Origin: Flagellimonas algicola
GTDB taxonomy: Bacteria > Bacteroidota > Bacteroidia > Flavobacteriales > Flavobacteriaceae
Assembly (NCBI RefSeq): GCF_005937185.1
Contig: NZ_VCNI01000001.1
Span: forward strand, 1,918,657 to 1,982,656
Direction of reading: 5' to 3'
DNA length: 64,000 nucleotides
Shown here: positions 36,688 to 45,837 of the stretch, piece after piece
How positions within the stretch are numbered: position 1 is the first letter of the stretch
How the letters are laid out: each line of letters begins with the position of its first letter
Made by a program: the position numbers and the translations under genes
The notes under the pieces: generated by a model
The model's input: only the letters and a program-made list of their open reading frames with translations
What the model was told of the DNA's origin: nothing
Database searches by the model: none

Positions 36688-37989
36688 ATGAAAAACGTAA
36701 AAATGAATTACATGAAAAATTTCAAGACCTATGTCTTGCTTGCCCTGGGCATATTTATCGCAGGGTGTAGTGAAGACGACAAGGCCACGATTGTTGTACA
36801 AGAAACCGTGTCCAGTGGAGCTATTTTAAGAACGCTTTCCGCAACAGGAGCGTTGGATATGTTTGACACTGCCAGCGTTTTGGACTTCTCAATCCAAGAA
36901 CAGGATGCCGAAGGAGGAGATTTGTTGGATCGTGTTGAGATTACTGCAAGTTTTGTAGACAACAACGGTACAGATAGCTCTGTAGCCAATGCTGCTTTGG
37001 CTACTATCGCTGCTAGCGAATTTGGTGAGACCGAAGGATTGCCAAGTTTTGAGTACAGTGTAACTATGGCTGAGGTTCTTTCAGCAACAGGCATTGCACT
37101 TACCGATGTACTTCCTGGTGATCAATTCGTAATTGACATGGAGCTTTTCTTAACAGATGGAAGGTCCTTTAAAAACTCCGATACCACTGGTAACGTGAGT
37201 GGAGGTTCCTTCTTTAGCTCTCCATACCAATACACTGAATTGGTTGATGATGGTATCGAATTTGAAATCGAAGACGTAAATGCCAACGAAGTTTCTTTGA
37301 CCAATCCTAACATGGATTACTCTGTATCCATCACCATTGACGATGGAAACGACCAAGCTTTGGTAGAAACTTTGAATCTTTATCGCGCTTTCGTTGACAG
37401 AAGTATTGTTGATGATGTTAATGCTTCAGAGCCAGAAGCACTTTTTGCAACTTGGAACATCGCCGATTTGGATATCGCAGATGGTGTAAGCACTTTGGAT
37501 TACGTAATCACTTTGGATGATTTGTATGGTCCTAACCTTACGTTTGACGATCTAGGGGTTAACGACGAATTCCAATTGCGTTACGAAATCGTAACTGTAG
37601 ATGGAAGAGTTGTTACTACCGATGAAAACGATACAGAATACTACAGACCGGTTTTCGTAACAGAATGTATTCAGTTGAATGCTGACGCGCCTTACCCTGG
37701 TGAGTACACCATCAACCATTTTGACTCTTACGGAGATGGTTGGAATGGAGCTTCTATCGATGTACAAATCGATGGTGGCGACGTGGTAAGCTACACACTT
37801 GAGAACGGGGAAAATGGAACGTCCACTTTCACTGTACCTGAAGGAGCAACTACTTTGGTTATTTCCTATACTGCAGGTGCTTGGGAAAGTGAAGTGACCT
37901 ACACCATTCAGGATCCTAACCTAAAAACGGCAGCAAGCGATGGACCTTTCCCAGCTGTGGGCGAGATTACTATTCTTGTATGTGAATAA
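36688..37989 (+). CDS. Surface lipoprotein with C-terminal DSYGDGWNG domain
   Basis: A 433-residue lipoprotein of no family I can name, third gene of the SusCD operon. The signal peptide ends in the lipobox FIAGC (Cys27). Met1, Met6 or Met9 could all start it; the first is used. The middle is beta-rich and acidic, suggesting Ig-like modules. Near the C-terminus FDSYGDGWNGASIDVQIDGG (from residue 345), followed by a VPEGATTLVISYTAG strand, forms a small domain seen in many secreted proteins and probably stabilised by calcium. Position after SusD suggests a surface ligand-binding accessory role, by analogy with SusE/SusF. A strong terminator follows. Confidence 0.8.
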   Translation: MKNVKMNYMKNFKTYVLLALGIFIAGCSEDDKATIVVQETVSSGAILRTLSATGALDMFDTASVLDFSIQEQDAEGGDLLDRVEITASFVDNNGTDSSVANAALATIAASEFGETEGLPSFEYSVTMAEVLSATGIALTDVLPGDQFVIDMELFLTDGRSFKNSDTTGNVSGGSFFSSPYQYTELVDDGIEFEIEDVNANEVSLTNPNMDYSVSITIDDGNDQALVETLNLYRAFVDRSIVDDVNASEPEALFATWNIADLDIADGVSTLDYVITLDDLYGPNLTFDDLGVNDEFQLRYEIVTVDGRVVTTDENDTEYYRPVFVTECIQLNADAPYPGEYTINHFDSYGDGWNGASIDVQIDGGDVVSYTLENGENGTSTFTVPEGATTLVISYTAGAWESEVTYTIQDPNLKTAASDGPFPAVGEITILVCE

Positions 37990-38017
37990 TACGGTTATTA
38001 AGTTAACTTTAGTTATG

Positions 38018-38046
38018 AAAAGGGGCATCGTTGATGCCCCTTTTTT
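38018..38046 (+). terminator. Terminator of the SusC-SusD-lipoprotein operon
   Basis: A perfect 12-bp stem AAAAGGGGCATC/GATGCCCCTTTT with a 3-base GTT loop, followed by further Ts, 28 bases past the stop of the third gene. It separates the SusCD operon from the sulfotransferase-like gene downstream. Confidence 0.88.
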
Positions 38047-38143
38047 AATAATGAATTTCCTTATATATTAGACCCGCACAGTAACTCCCATTGGTGCAGG
38101 TTCAATTTTCTTGAATTTAACTACCTTTAGCTCAAAAATTACT

Positions 38144-39511
38144 ATGAAGCGACCTTTTCGATTGATTCTGGCTTCATTGCTATCCATCTTGTTTTTGATG
38201 AATGCATGCAACAGCGATGACAACACCATCGACCCTGTGGATGATACAGGGCAAAATCCAACAGACGACGAGCCAACGGATGATGAACCTACAGACGACG
38301 AACCCACAGATGACGAACCTACCGACCCTCCCGGTGTAGGTGAGGAAGCCGGCACTGTGGAAATCTTTAATGCCGACTTGGTAAGTAATGGCTATGTCCT
38401 TATAAACGACGCTGGCGCTGACAGGGTGTACCTCATGGACAAAAATTCCATTATCCTTCACGAATGGGACCTACCCTTTGGTATTGGCAATGATGTAGAA
38501 CTGCTGGAAGATGGTCGTCTTTTGGGTATTATGAAAGCAGAGGACCCGGACATCCAATACGGAGGTCAGGGAGGTAAACTCCAATTTGTAAATCCAGATA
38601 GTACCGTAGATTGGAATTTCGATTATTCTTCACTAGACTATATTACCCATCACGATGTTGAACTGCTCCCCAATGGAAATGTGATTACCATTGTTTGGGA
38701 AAGAAGAACCGCAGAACAGGCAGAACAAGCAGGTTCTAGCTTGGATATTCCTATTTTTCCAGAAGCTATTATCGAGGTAGACCCTACCACGGATGAAATT
38801 GTTTGGGAATGGCATGCCTGGGACCATCTGGTCCAAGATCATGATGACACCAAGGACAATTTTGGTGTAATAGCAGACAATCCCAATCGTATCAACCTAA
38901 ATTATGTGACCGATAAGGAAGGGGACATCATGCATGCAAACGGTCTTGAATATGATGAAAACAACGATTTGATTTTCCTAAGTGTAAACTTCTATCACGA
39001 AGTCTGGGTAATAGACCATAGCACTACCACAGCAGAAGCTTCCACCAGTTCTGGGGGCAACTTTGGTATGGGTGGCGACCTAATCTACAGGTTTGGGAAT
39101 CCAAAAGCCTACAATAATGCATTGGGTGAGAGACTGTTTAGAAACAACCATCATCCTAGATTACTGGACGGTGCAGATGTAGGGAAGTTTTCAATTTACT
39201 CCAACGGAGCAGATTTGGAACAGTCCACAGCCTATGAACTTGAGTTGCCAAACCCACTGGAACTGCAAGCCAACGAAGATAACGAGCCGGCTGTAGCTTG
39301 GAGTTTTACGGATGCAGACCTTTTCGCTCCTAGAGTTTCCGGTATGGTAAGGATTCCCAGTGGTAACAGACTTATAACCGAAGGCGATTTTGGCGTTTGG
39401 GAAGTTACCGAAGCTGGCGAAGTGGTTTGGAAATTTCATACACCAGGATTCTATTGGAGATCCTATCATTACGAAACAGACCATCCTGGGATAGTTGCTC
39501 TTGGACTATAG
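38144..39511 (+). CDS. Arylsulfotransferase (ASST)-like lipoprotein
   Basis: A 455-residue exported lipoprotein starting at ATG 38144; a TTG 33 bases upstream was rejected because the ATG opens a complete signal sequence. The lipobox is LMNAC with Cys22. Residues 39-58 are four PTDDE repeats forming an acidic linker. The rest resembles the ASST beta-propeller family, with HHDVELLPNGNVITIVW, repeated IVWEW- and GNRLITEGDFGVWEV-like blades and DHDDTKDNF. Classical ASST enzymes move sulfate between phenols via a histidine. Several candidate His are present, but I cannot assign one, so activity is uncertain. It lies between the SusCD operon and the VCBS/UnbV gene. Confidence 0.78.
   Translation: MKRPFRLILASLLSILFLMNACNSDDNTIDPVDDTGQNPTDDEPTDDEPTDDEPTDDEPTDPPGVGEEAGTVEIFNADLVSNGYVLINDAGADRVYLMDKNSIILHEWDLPFGIGNDVELLEDGRLLGIMKAEDPDIQYGGQGGKLQFVNPDSTVDWNFDYSSLDYITHHDVELLPNGNVITIVWERRTAEQAEQAGSSLDIPIFPEAIIEVDPTTDEIVWEWHAWDHLVQDHDDTKDNFGVIADNPNRINLNYVTDKEGDIMHANGLEYDENNDLIFLSVNFYHEVWVIDHSTTTAEASTSSGGNFGMGGDLIYRFGNPKAYNNALGERLFRNNHHPRLLDGADVGKFSIYSNGADLEQSTAYELELPNPLELQANEDNEPAVAWSFTDADLFAPRVSGMVRIPSGNRLITEGDFGVWEVTEAGEVVWKFHTPGFYWRSYHYETDHPGIVALGL
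38258..38317 (+). repeat. Four 15-bp units encoding PTDDE repeats
   Basis: Four consecutive 15-base units, each encoding Pro-Thr-Asp-Asp-Glu, followed by a partial fifth (PTD). The units differ at synonymous sites, so the repeat is old or selected at protein level. The linker holds the catalytic-type domain away from the lipid anchor. It is not a CRISPR array, as there are no spacers. Confidence 0.92.
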
Positions 39512-39516
39512 CGATT

Positions 39517-39538
39517 ATTGGTTGAATTATTGACCAAT
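39517..39538 (+). terminator. Weak hairpin after the ASST-like gene
   Basis: ATTGGT/ACCAAT stem with a 10-base loop, five bases after the stop, followed by GTCAACTTTT. The stem is short and A/T-rich, so it may only partly stop transcription into the VCBS gene 83 bases further on. Confidence 0.3.
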
Positions 39539-39593
39539 GTCAACTTTTAGCTTTCAATAATATAGTATATTCCGCTACTAATTGAATTTGCCC

Positions 39594-42500
39594 ATGCCCA
39601 AGATTCATACATATATATACGTATCCCTGTTCCTTTTTATGATGGGTTGTGGTACGGACAAAAAGGACAGTGCTAATTCCACAGATCCAATCCCAAAGAT
39701 TGCAGAAGAGAAGCTTTTCCAAAAACTGGAAAGCACGCATAGCGGAATAAGCTTCAGCAACACCATTACCCATGATGTAGGTACCATGGAAAATCTTTTT
39801 GACTATGATTACTTCTACAATGGTGCTGGGGTAGGCATGGAAGATTTGAACAATGACGGCCTTTTGGATGTGGTTTTCTGTGGAAATCAAGTTCCAAACC
39901 GAATCTATTTGAATCAAGGGGAACTTAGATTTAAGGATATAACCGAATCATCCGGTATCAATACTGGAAAACATTGGTCCAATGGGGTAACCTTTGCGGA
40001 TATTAATGCTGACGGTTGGATGGATATTTACTTTTCCCAAGGGGGTCCAAAAAATCGTCAGGAACGTAAAAATCTGTTGTTTATCAACCAAAAGGATGGA
40101 ACCTTTGTTGAAAGTGCAGCGGCTTTTGGACTTGCTGATGAAGGCATAAGTACACAATCAGCATTCTTCGATTATGATAAGGATGGCGACCTGGATTGCA
40201 TGGTCATGAATGAAAATGAGCTTTACGGTTTTGACCCTATAAGCCTGGAACGTTACATTAAATCAAATCCTGAAAGCATCTACTATAATTCATCCCATCT
40301 GTATCGAAACGATGGAGGTAAGTTTGTGGATGTAACCCGGGCAGCTGGTCTGGAAAAACCGATTTTCGGGCTCGGACTTGCCATTTCGGATATTGATGAA
40401 GATGGCTGGTTGGACATCTATTTAGCAAGCGATTATTACCTTCCAGATGTACTCTACCTCAACAATAAAAATGGAACATTTTCGGACCGTATCAAGGAAA
40501 CAACCAACCAAATTTCCTTCTATGGTATGGGTATGGACATTGCGGACATTGACAATGACAATCTCCAAGATATTTTTGTGTTGGACATGGCCGCCAACGA
40601 TCATGTTCGCTCCAAAACCCTAATGGCCTCCATGAGTACCAGTAGGTTTGATTATTTAGTGAACAAAAGGGATTTTCAGCACCAATATATGTACAACTCC
40701 CTTCAAAAAAATATTGGCAACCTAAAATTCAACAATATTTCCCAACTTTCCGGTGTGGCAAATACCGATTGGAGCTGGTCTGTCCTCATGAACGATTTTG
40801 ATTTGGATGGACAAAAGGAAATCCATATTACCAATGGATACCGACGCTATGCCCTGGACAATGACCTTCAAAGAAAGGTTTTTGAAGCAAGACAAAGGTA
40901 TGGTAACAACGTACCTCTCCAGGTAAAACAGCAACTCTACGAGTCTATGCCTTCCGAAAGGCTGCCCAACATTATGTACAAAAGCACGTCTACCTTAAAA
41001 TTCGACAACGTTTCCCAAGAATGGGGTTTGGATGACTTTTCGTTTAGCAATGGTGCAGCCAGTGGGGATTTGGACAATGATGGAGATTTGGACTTGGTGG
41101 TCAACAACATGGACGATGCCGCCTTTGTCTATAAAAATCTATCCGTTGAGGAGGGAAAAGGAAATTATCTTAAGGTCATTACAGAAGGAAATAGCTCTGA
41201 GGAATTTGCCAAGGTCGTTATCAGTACCAAGGAAAACTCCCAGATGATTGAAATAAAAAGGGTGCGAGGCTATCGGTCCGCCCAAGAGCCCAATGCACTC
41301 TTTGGTATTGGCCCCCAACAAACCATTGATACGGTATCCGTCTATTGGAAATCCGGGAAAATGGAGCAAAAAATCAATGTTCCAGCAAACTCTACCCTAG
41401 TTTTTAAGGAAGAAGATGCCTCCTTACCGCATCAAACCAAACGGAAAAACAACCTATTTCAAGAGCTAAATGCCAGAAACATAGGCTTGGACTTCACACA
41501 CAAGGAAAATCCCTTTGACGATTTTGAAAAAGAGATCCTACTCCCTTATAAACAGTCCAATTTAGGTCCTTTTATTACCAAGGGCGATATCAACAATGAC
41601 GGAAAGTTAGATCTTCATATTGGCGGAGCTTCAGGACAATCTGGGCAACTGTACGTGCAAACCCATGCGGGATTCAAAAAATTGCCCTGCCCTGCCCTAG
41701 CCAATGATGCTTCTTTTGAGGATATGGAATCGATGTTTTTTGACTTTGATGGAGATCAGGACTTGGACCTCTATGTGGTTAGCGGCGGCAATGAGTTCGC
41801 AGAACATTCCTCCTACCATACAGATAGAATCTACATCAACGACGGTAATGGGCAATTTTCCAGACTGGACAGTGATGTTTTGGGCAAATTCCCAAAAAAT
41901 GGAAAGGCTGTAACCTTTATCGATTTTGATAAGGATGGGGATAGTGATATTATCATTGGTAACCGAGTTGTTCCCGGTGCTTATCCCAATCACCAGTCAT
42001 CAGTACTTTTGGAAAACCAAAATGGGGAACTGGTGGATGCAACAGAAAAGATAGCACCGGAACTGTTGGATTTTGGAATTATCAATGACCTTGAAACCAC
42101 GGATATCAACAACGATGGGTGGGAAGATTTCATTGCAGTTGGGGAATGGACCAGCGTAGGGGTTTTTATGAACCAGCAAGGCGTATTCAAAAACATATCC
42201 AAAGACAAGCCTGTTTTGGCAGAACAGGGCTGGTATTTTTCTGTGAACGAAACCGATGTGAACAACGATGGTTTAAAGGATTATGTTATCGGAAACGCTG
42301 GACTCAATATCAAATTCAAAGCCTCTCCCGAAAAACCCTTCAAAATATTCGCAGCAGATTTTGATGAAAATGGAACCAATGACATTGTACTGAGCAAGAA
42401 ATACAATGGCACCTATGTACCTGTTCGAGGTCGTGAATGTTCTTCACAGCAAATGCCTTTTATCAAGGATAAATTTGAAACCTATAATGAGTTTGCAAAT

Positions 42501-42935
42501 GCCAGCTTGGTAGATATCTATGGTGAAAAATTGAACACCTCCTATGAAAGAAGCGTGACCAATTTCACCTCATCCATATTGATCAACAAAGGAGATGGGA
42601 ATTTTGAAAAGCAAGAACTTCCCATTGAAAGTCAGATGTTCCCACTTTTGGATTGTATTTTCATAGACCTCAATCAAGATGGATTTGAAGACGTTGTAAC
42701 GGCCGGGAACATATACGAGACCGAGGTGGAAACCCCAAGATTGGATGCCATTTCGGGACATATTTTACTTTCCAATGGGAAAAATGGTTATATCAGCTTG
42801 CCGCAGCAGCAATCGGGCTTATTTTTGCAAGGAAATGTCAAGGACATTGAGGTCATTGAGGCAGAGAACAATGTCAAATACCTGATCAGTACCGTAAACA
42901 ATGGTTCTGTAACGGTACACAAATTCAGCTCATAA
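39594..42935 (+). CDS. Large VCBS/FG-GAP repeat lipoprotein with ASPIC/UnbV domain
   Basis: A 1113-residue lipoprotein from ATG 39594; an upstream TTG at 39582 is less likely. Lipobox FMMGC gives Cys19. It has many FG-GAP/VCBS blades with calcium-loop signatures such as DLNNDGLLDVVF, DINADGWMDIYF, DYDKDGDLDCMV, DIDEDGWLDIYL and DLDNDGDLDLVV. An ASPIC/UnbV domain (about 522-605, with ALFGIGPQQTIDTVSVYWKS) follows, and then a second propeller series (DINNDGKLDLHI, DFDGDQDLDLYV, DINNDGWEDFIA). Proteins of this build are frequent in Bacteroidota SusCD loci as surface proteins of unknown function. It is separate from rlmB by 29 bases. Confidence 0.9.
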   Translation: MPKIHTYIYVSLFLFMMGCGTDKKDSANSTDPIPKIAEEKLFQKLESTHSGISFSNTITHDVGTMENLFDYDYFYNGAGVGMEDLNNDGLLDVVFCGNQVPNRIYLNQGELRFKDITESSGINTGKHWSNGVTFADINADGWMDIYFSQGGPKNRQERKNLLFINQKDGTFVESAAAFGLADEGISTQSAFFDYDKDGDLDCMVMNENELYGFDPISLERYIKSNPESIYYNSSHLYRNDGGKFVDVTRAAGLEKPIFGLGLAISDIDEDGWLDIYLASDYYLPDVLYLNNKNGTFSDRIKETTNQISFYGMGMDIADIDNDNLQDIFVLDMAANDHVRSKTLMASMSTSRFDYLVNKRDFQHQYMYNSLQKNIGNLKFNNISQLSGVANTDWSWSVLMNDFDLDGQKEIHITNGYRRYALDNDLQRKVFEARQRYGNNVPLQVKQQLYESMPSERLPNIMYKSTSTLKFDNVSQEWGLDDFSFSNGAASGDLDNDGDLDLVVNNMDDAAFVYKNLSVEEGKGNYLKVITEGNSSEEFAKVVISTKENSQMIEIKRVRGYRSAQEPNALFGIGPQQTIDTVSVYWKSGKMEQKINVPANSTLVFKEEDASLPHQTKRKNNLFQELNARNIGLDFTHKENPFDDFEKEILLPYKQSNLGPFITKGDINNDGKLDLHIGGASGQSGQLYVQTHAGFKKLPCPALANDASFEDMESMFFDFDGDQDLDLYVVSGGNEFAEHSSYHTDRIYINDGNGQFSRLDSDVLGKFPKNGKAVTFIDFDKDGDSDIIIGNRVVPGAYPNHQSSVLLENQNGELVDATEKIAPELLDFGIINDLETTDINNDGWEDFIAVGEWTSVGVFMNQQGVFKNISKDKPVLAEQGWYFSVNETDVNNDGLKDYVIGNAGLNIKFKASPEKPFKIFAADFDENGTNDIVLSKKYNGTYVPVRGRECSSQQMPFIKDKFETYNEFANASLVDIYGEKLNTSYERSVTNFTSSILINKGDGNFEKQELPIESQMFPLLDCIFIDLNQDGFEDVVTAGNIYETEVETPRLDAISGHILLSNGKNGYISLPQQQSGLFLQGNVKDIEVIEAENNVKYLISTVNNGSVTVHKFSS

Positions 42936-42964
42936 GCTGTCCCGACCTAAATACAACTTAAGGA

Positions 42965-43702
42965 ATGAACAACCAGATTTACGGCATACGGGCCATAATG
43001 GAAGCCATTGAGGCTGAACAGCCCATCAATAAGATTTATCTACAAAAGGGATTGGGAGGTGAACTTTTTAGGGAGCTGGAAACAGTCATTCGGAAAAACG
43101 GTATCAGTAGTTCCTATGTTCCTATCGAAAAATTAAACCGATTGACCAAGAACAACCACCAGGGTGCGGTAGCCCAGATATCGCCGGTGGAGTTTCAGAA
43201 TTTTGAATCCTTGGTTGAACGGGTAATGGAAAAGGAAAACGTTCCCTTTTTCCTGTTATTGGATCAAATTTCAGATGTTCGGAACTTCGGTGCAATCATT
43301 AGAACCGCTGAATGCTGTGGGGTTCATGGCATCATTGTACCCAAGAACGGCGCAGCACCCATTACCGATGATACGGTTAAAACATCAGCCGGAGCAGTAT
43401 TTAACGTTCCCATTGCCAAAGTGGACCATCTAAAAGATGCCATTTACTACCTTCAGGCTTCAGGTATAGCTGTAATCGGTGCGACTGAAAAAACCGAGAA
43501 CCAGATATATTCAGCCGATTTTAAATCCCCCTGCGCCATCGTAATGGGAGCAGAGGACAAAGGCATATCAAACTCTGTAATGAAAGCTCTGGACAATAAA
43601 GTAAAACTACCGTTGCTTGGGCAAATTGGTTCATTAAATGTATCGGTGGCTTGTGGCGTATTCTTATATGAAGTGGTTAGACAACGTAGTACCGTCTCCT
43701 AA
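42965..43702 (+). CDS. rlmB: 23S rRNA (guanosine-2'-O-)-methyltransferase RlmB-like
   Basis: A 245-residue SpoU-family (SPOUT) methyltransferase. The N-terminal L30e-like substrate-binding part starts IYGIRAIMEAIEAEQPINKI. SpoU motif 1 is LDQISDVRNFGAIIRTAECC, motif 2 IVMGAEDKGIS and motif 3 LPLLGQIGSLNVSVACG, forming the knot that binds SAM. It would methylate the ribose of G2251-equivalent in 23S rRNA; related TrmH-type targets cannot be fully excluded. ATG 42965 follows AAGG. Its stop overlaps the convergent rhomboid gene's stop by four bases. Confidence 0.92.
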   Translation: MNNQIYGIRAIMEAIEAEQPINKIYLQKGLGGELFRELETVIRKNGISSSYVPIEKLNRLTKNNHQGAVAQISPVEFQNFESLVERVMEKENVPFFLLLDQISDVRNFGAIIRTAECCGVHGIIVPKNGAAPITDDTVKTSAGAVFNVPIAKVDHLKDAIYYLQASGIAVIGATEKTENQIYSADFKSPCAIVMGAEDKGISNSVMKALDNKVKLPLLGQIGSLNVSVACGVFLYEVVRQRSTVS

Positions 43703-44427
43703 TTCTCTTCCTTTTTTTTATAATGATAGGTTACCTTGATGGGTTCATCCTTCTCAGGCTCAGGTTGGGTCTCTATAAAATTCCCATCTTTATCAAACTG
43801 CCTTAAGAAGGGGTCATTCTCCTCGTTGTAATCTTCCCGCTCCCAATCATATTTTTTAACGGTAGGAACCCGGACCCTGGTAGTCAAGGCCAGAAGAAGG
43901 CCCGTCACAAATCCTGAAAGGTGTCCTTCCCAAGAAATCCCATCCTTTACCGGGAAGATATACCAAATCATACTCCCGTAGATGAATACCACCACCAAGG
44001 AAAGGGCAATCAGTCTAAAATGTTTGGCAAAGACCCCTTTAAAAAATATAAAACTGGCCAAAACATAAATGACCCCGCTGGCCCCAATATGGTATGATGG
44101 GCGACCAATCAGCCATGTTAAAGCTCCTGAAATCAAAACCCCTAAAAGTAAAGTTTTGAAGGCTGCGTTTCTGTAGAAATAAACCAAAAATGAGGTTAAA
44201 ACCGCTAGTGGAATGGTATTGTTGTATAAGTGTTCCACGGATCCATGAACAAATGGACCAAATACAATACCCCTTAAACCGGAAAGCTTTCTAGGATAAA
44301 TCCCAAATTCGTTGAAATTGAACCCAAACCTCACTTCCATCCAGTAAACTGTCCAAATGGAAAGAATGGCCACCAGAGGTACCAAGAGGACCGCATTGGA
44401 AAATTGAAAATGTTTGCTTTCGGACAT
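43699..44427 (-). CDS. Rhomboid-family intramembrane serine protease
   Basis: A 242-residue membrane protein with about six helices and a charged cytoplasmic tail of about 55 residues. The catalytic Ser117 is in HIGASGVIYVL and the partner His169 in WEGHLSGFVTG. HGSVEHLYNN (61-70) matches the conserved His/Asn site in helix 2. Rhomboids cleave substrate helices within the bilayer; the substrate is unknown. It converges on rlmB with a 4-bp overlap of the stop codons (43699-43702). The tail ends KKKEEN. Confidence 0.93.
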   Translation of the reverse strand: MSESKHFQFSNAVLLVPLVAILSIWTVYWMEVRFGFNFNEFGIYPRKLSGLRGIVFGPFVHGSVEHLYNNTIPLAVLTSFLVYFYRNAAFKTLLLGVLISGALTWLIGRPSYHIGASGVIYVLASFIFFKGVFAKHFRLIALSLVVVFIYGSMIWYIFPVKDGISWEGHLSGFVTGLLLALTTRVRVPTVKKYDWEREDYNEENDPFLRQFDKDGNFIETQPEPEKDEPIKVTYHYKKKEEN

Positions 44428-44559
44428 ATGTTTATAACTTCAATTATCCCTCCATAGTGTTGCAAAGGCACAAATTGTCAGGTTTTGCGCTACCCATTCC
44501 TCAAAATTAGAAGAAATGCACATCAACTTCATCCTGTAATTTATCTTATTTTTATCGGT

Positions 44560-45837
44560 ATGAATGAACCGCTTGCAGAGCGCATACGCCCAAAAACCTT
44601 AGAAGATTATATAAGCCAAAACCATTTGGTGGGTGCGGAAGGTTCCCTTACCCATCAAATTAAAAACGGTATTATCCCCTCTTTAATTTTTTGGGGGCCT
44701 CCAGGAACTGGAAAGACTACTCTGGCCAATATCATTGCCAATGAAAGTGAACGCCCTTTTTACACCTTAAGTGCGATAAGCAGCGGGGTTAAGGACGTAC
44801 GGGAAGTGATTGATAAGGCAAAACAAAGTGGCGGGCTTTTTACAGCCAAAAATCCCATTCTATTTATTGATGAGATTCATAGATTCAGTAAATCCCAACA
44901 AGATTCCCTATTGGGGGCTGTGGAAAAAGGTTGGGTAACCTTGATTGGCGCCACCACTGAAAACCCCAGTTTCGAGGTAATTCCCGCACTGTTGTCCCGT
45001 TGCCAGGTATATGTGCTCAATCCGTTTGATAAAAGCGACCTGGAAGCCCTTCTCCATAGGGCGATGGACACAGATTCAGTGCTTAAATCCAAGAAAATAA
45101 ATCTTAAGGAAACGGAGGCGTTGTTGCGACTTTCGGGTGGAGATGGGAGAAAGTTGTTGAACATTTTTGAATTAATTATCAATGCTGAAGGTGGGGATGA
45201 AATTACGGTTACCAATGAGGCCGTAATGAACAAAGTGCAGAAGAATACCGTGCTTTATGACAAAACAGGAGAGCAGCATTATGATATTATATCGGCATTT
45301 ATAAAGTCCATCCGTGGAAGTGACCCCAATGCGGCCCTATATTGGCTGGCCCGAATGATCGAAGGAGGAGAGGATGTAAAATTCATTGCCCGTAGATTGG
45401 TAATCTTGGCTTCCGAGGATATAGGAAATGCCAATCCAACCGCCCTGGTTCTTGCCAATTCCACGTTTCAGGCGGTTAACATAATCGGATATCCCGAAGC
45501 CCGGATAATTCTAAGTCAATGTACTACTTACTTGGCAAGCTCCCCTAAAAGCAATGCCAGTTACACGGCCATAAAACAGGCTCAGCAAAAAGTTAGGGAA
45601 ACCGGGAACCTTTCCGTCCCCTTGGCCATAAGAAATGCACCAACCAAGCTAATGAAAGATTTAGGTTACGGGAAGGGATATGACTATGCCCATGACCATG
45701 AAAACAATTTTGTGGACTTTGAATTTCTACCAGAGGAAATAGAAGGAACTAGCTTTTATAAGCCGGGGGATAATCCCAGGGAAAAAGCCATCAAGGATTT
45801 TCTTAAAAAACGCTGGAAAGACAAATACGACTTCTAG
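44560..45837 (+). CDS. rarA: Replication-associated recombination protein A (AAA+ ATPase)
   Basis: A 425-residue RarA/MgsA clamp-loader-like ATPase acting at stalled forks. I use ATG 44560 ([20 protein letters not shown]); a TTG 75 bases upstream would add a tail unlike the family. Walker A is GPPGTGKTT (46-54), Walker [10 protein letters not shown] (101-109) and sensor 1 GATTENPSF (130-138), with LLSRCQV after it carrying the arginine finger. The C-terminal domains contain [20 protein letters not shown]. It ends at a 4-bp CTAG overlap with the convergent gene. Confidence 0.97.
   Translation: MNEPLAERIRPKTLEDYISQNHLVGAEGSLTHQIKNGIIPSLIFWGPPGTGKTTLANIIANESERPFYTLSAISSGVKDVREVIDKAKQSGGLFTAKNPILFIDEIHRFSKSQQDSLLGAVEKGWVTLIGATTENPSFEVIPALLSRCQVYVLNPFDKSDLEALLHRAMDTDSVLKSKKINLKETEALLRLSGGDGRKLLNIFELIINAEGGDEITVTNEAVMNKVQKNTVLYDKTGEQHYDIISAFIKSIRGSDPNAALYWLARMIEGGEDVKFIARRLVILASEDIGNANPTALVLANSTFQAVNIIGYPEARIILSQCTTYLASSPKSNASYTAIKQAQQKVRETGNLSVPLAIRNAPTKLMKDLGYGKGYDYAHDHENNFVDFEFLPEEIEGTSFYKPGDNPREKAIKDFLKKRWKDKYDF

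Noticed and set aside
38258..38317. Possible CRISPR or tandem-repeat array
   Set aside because: Contiguous 15-bp coding repeats with no spacers, fully explained by the PTDDE protein repeat.
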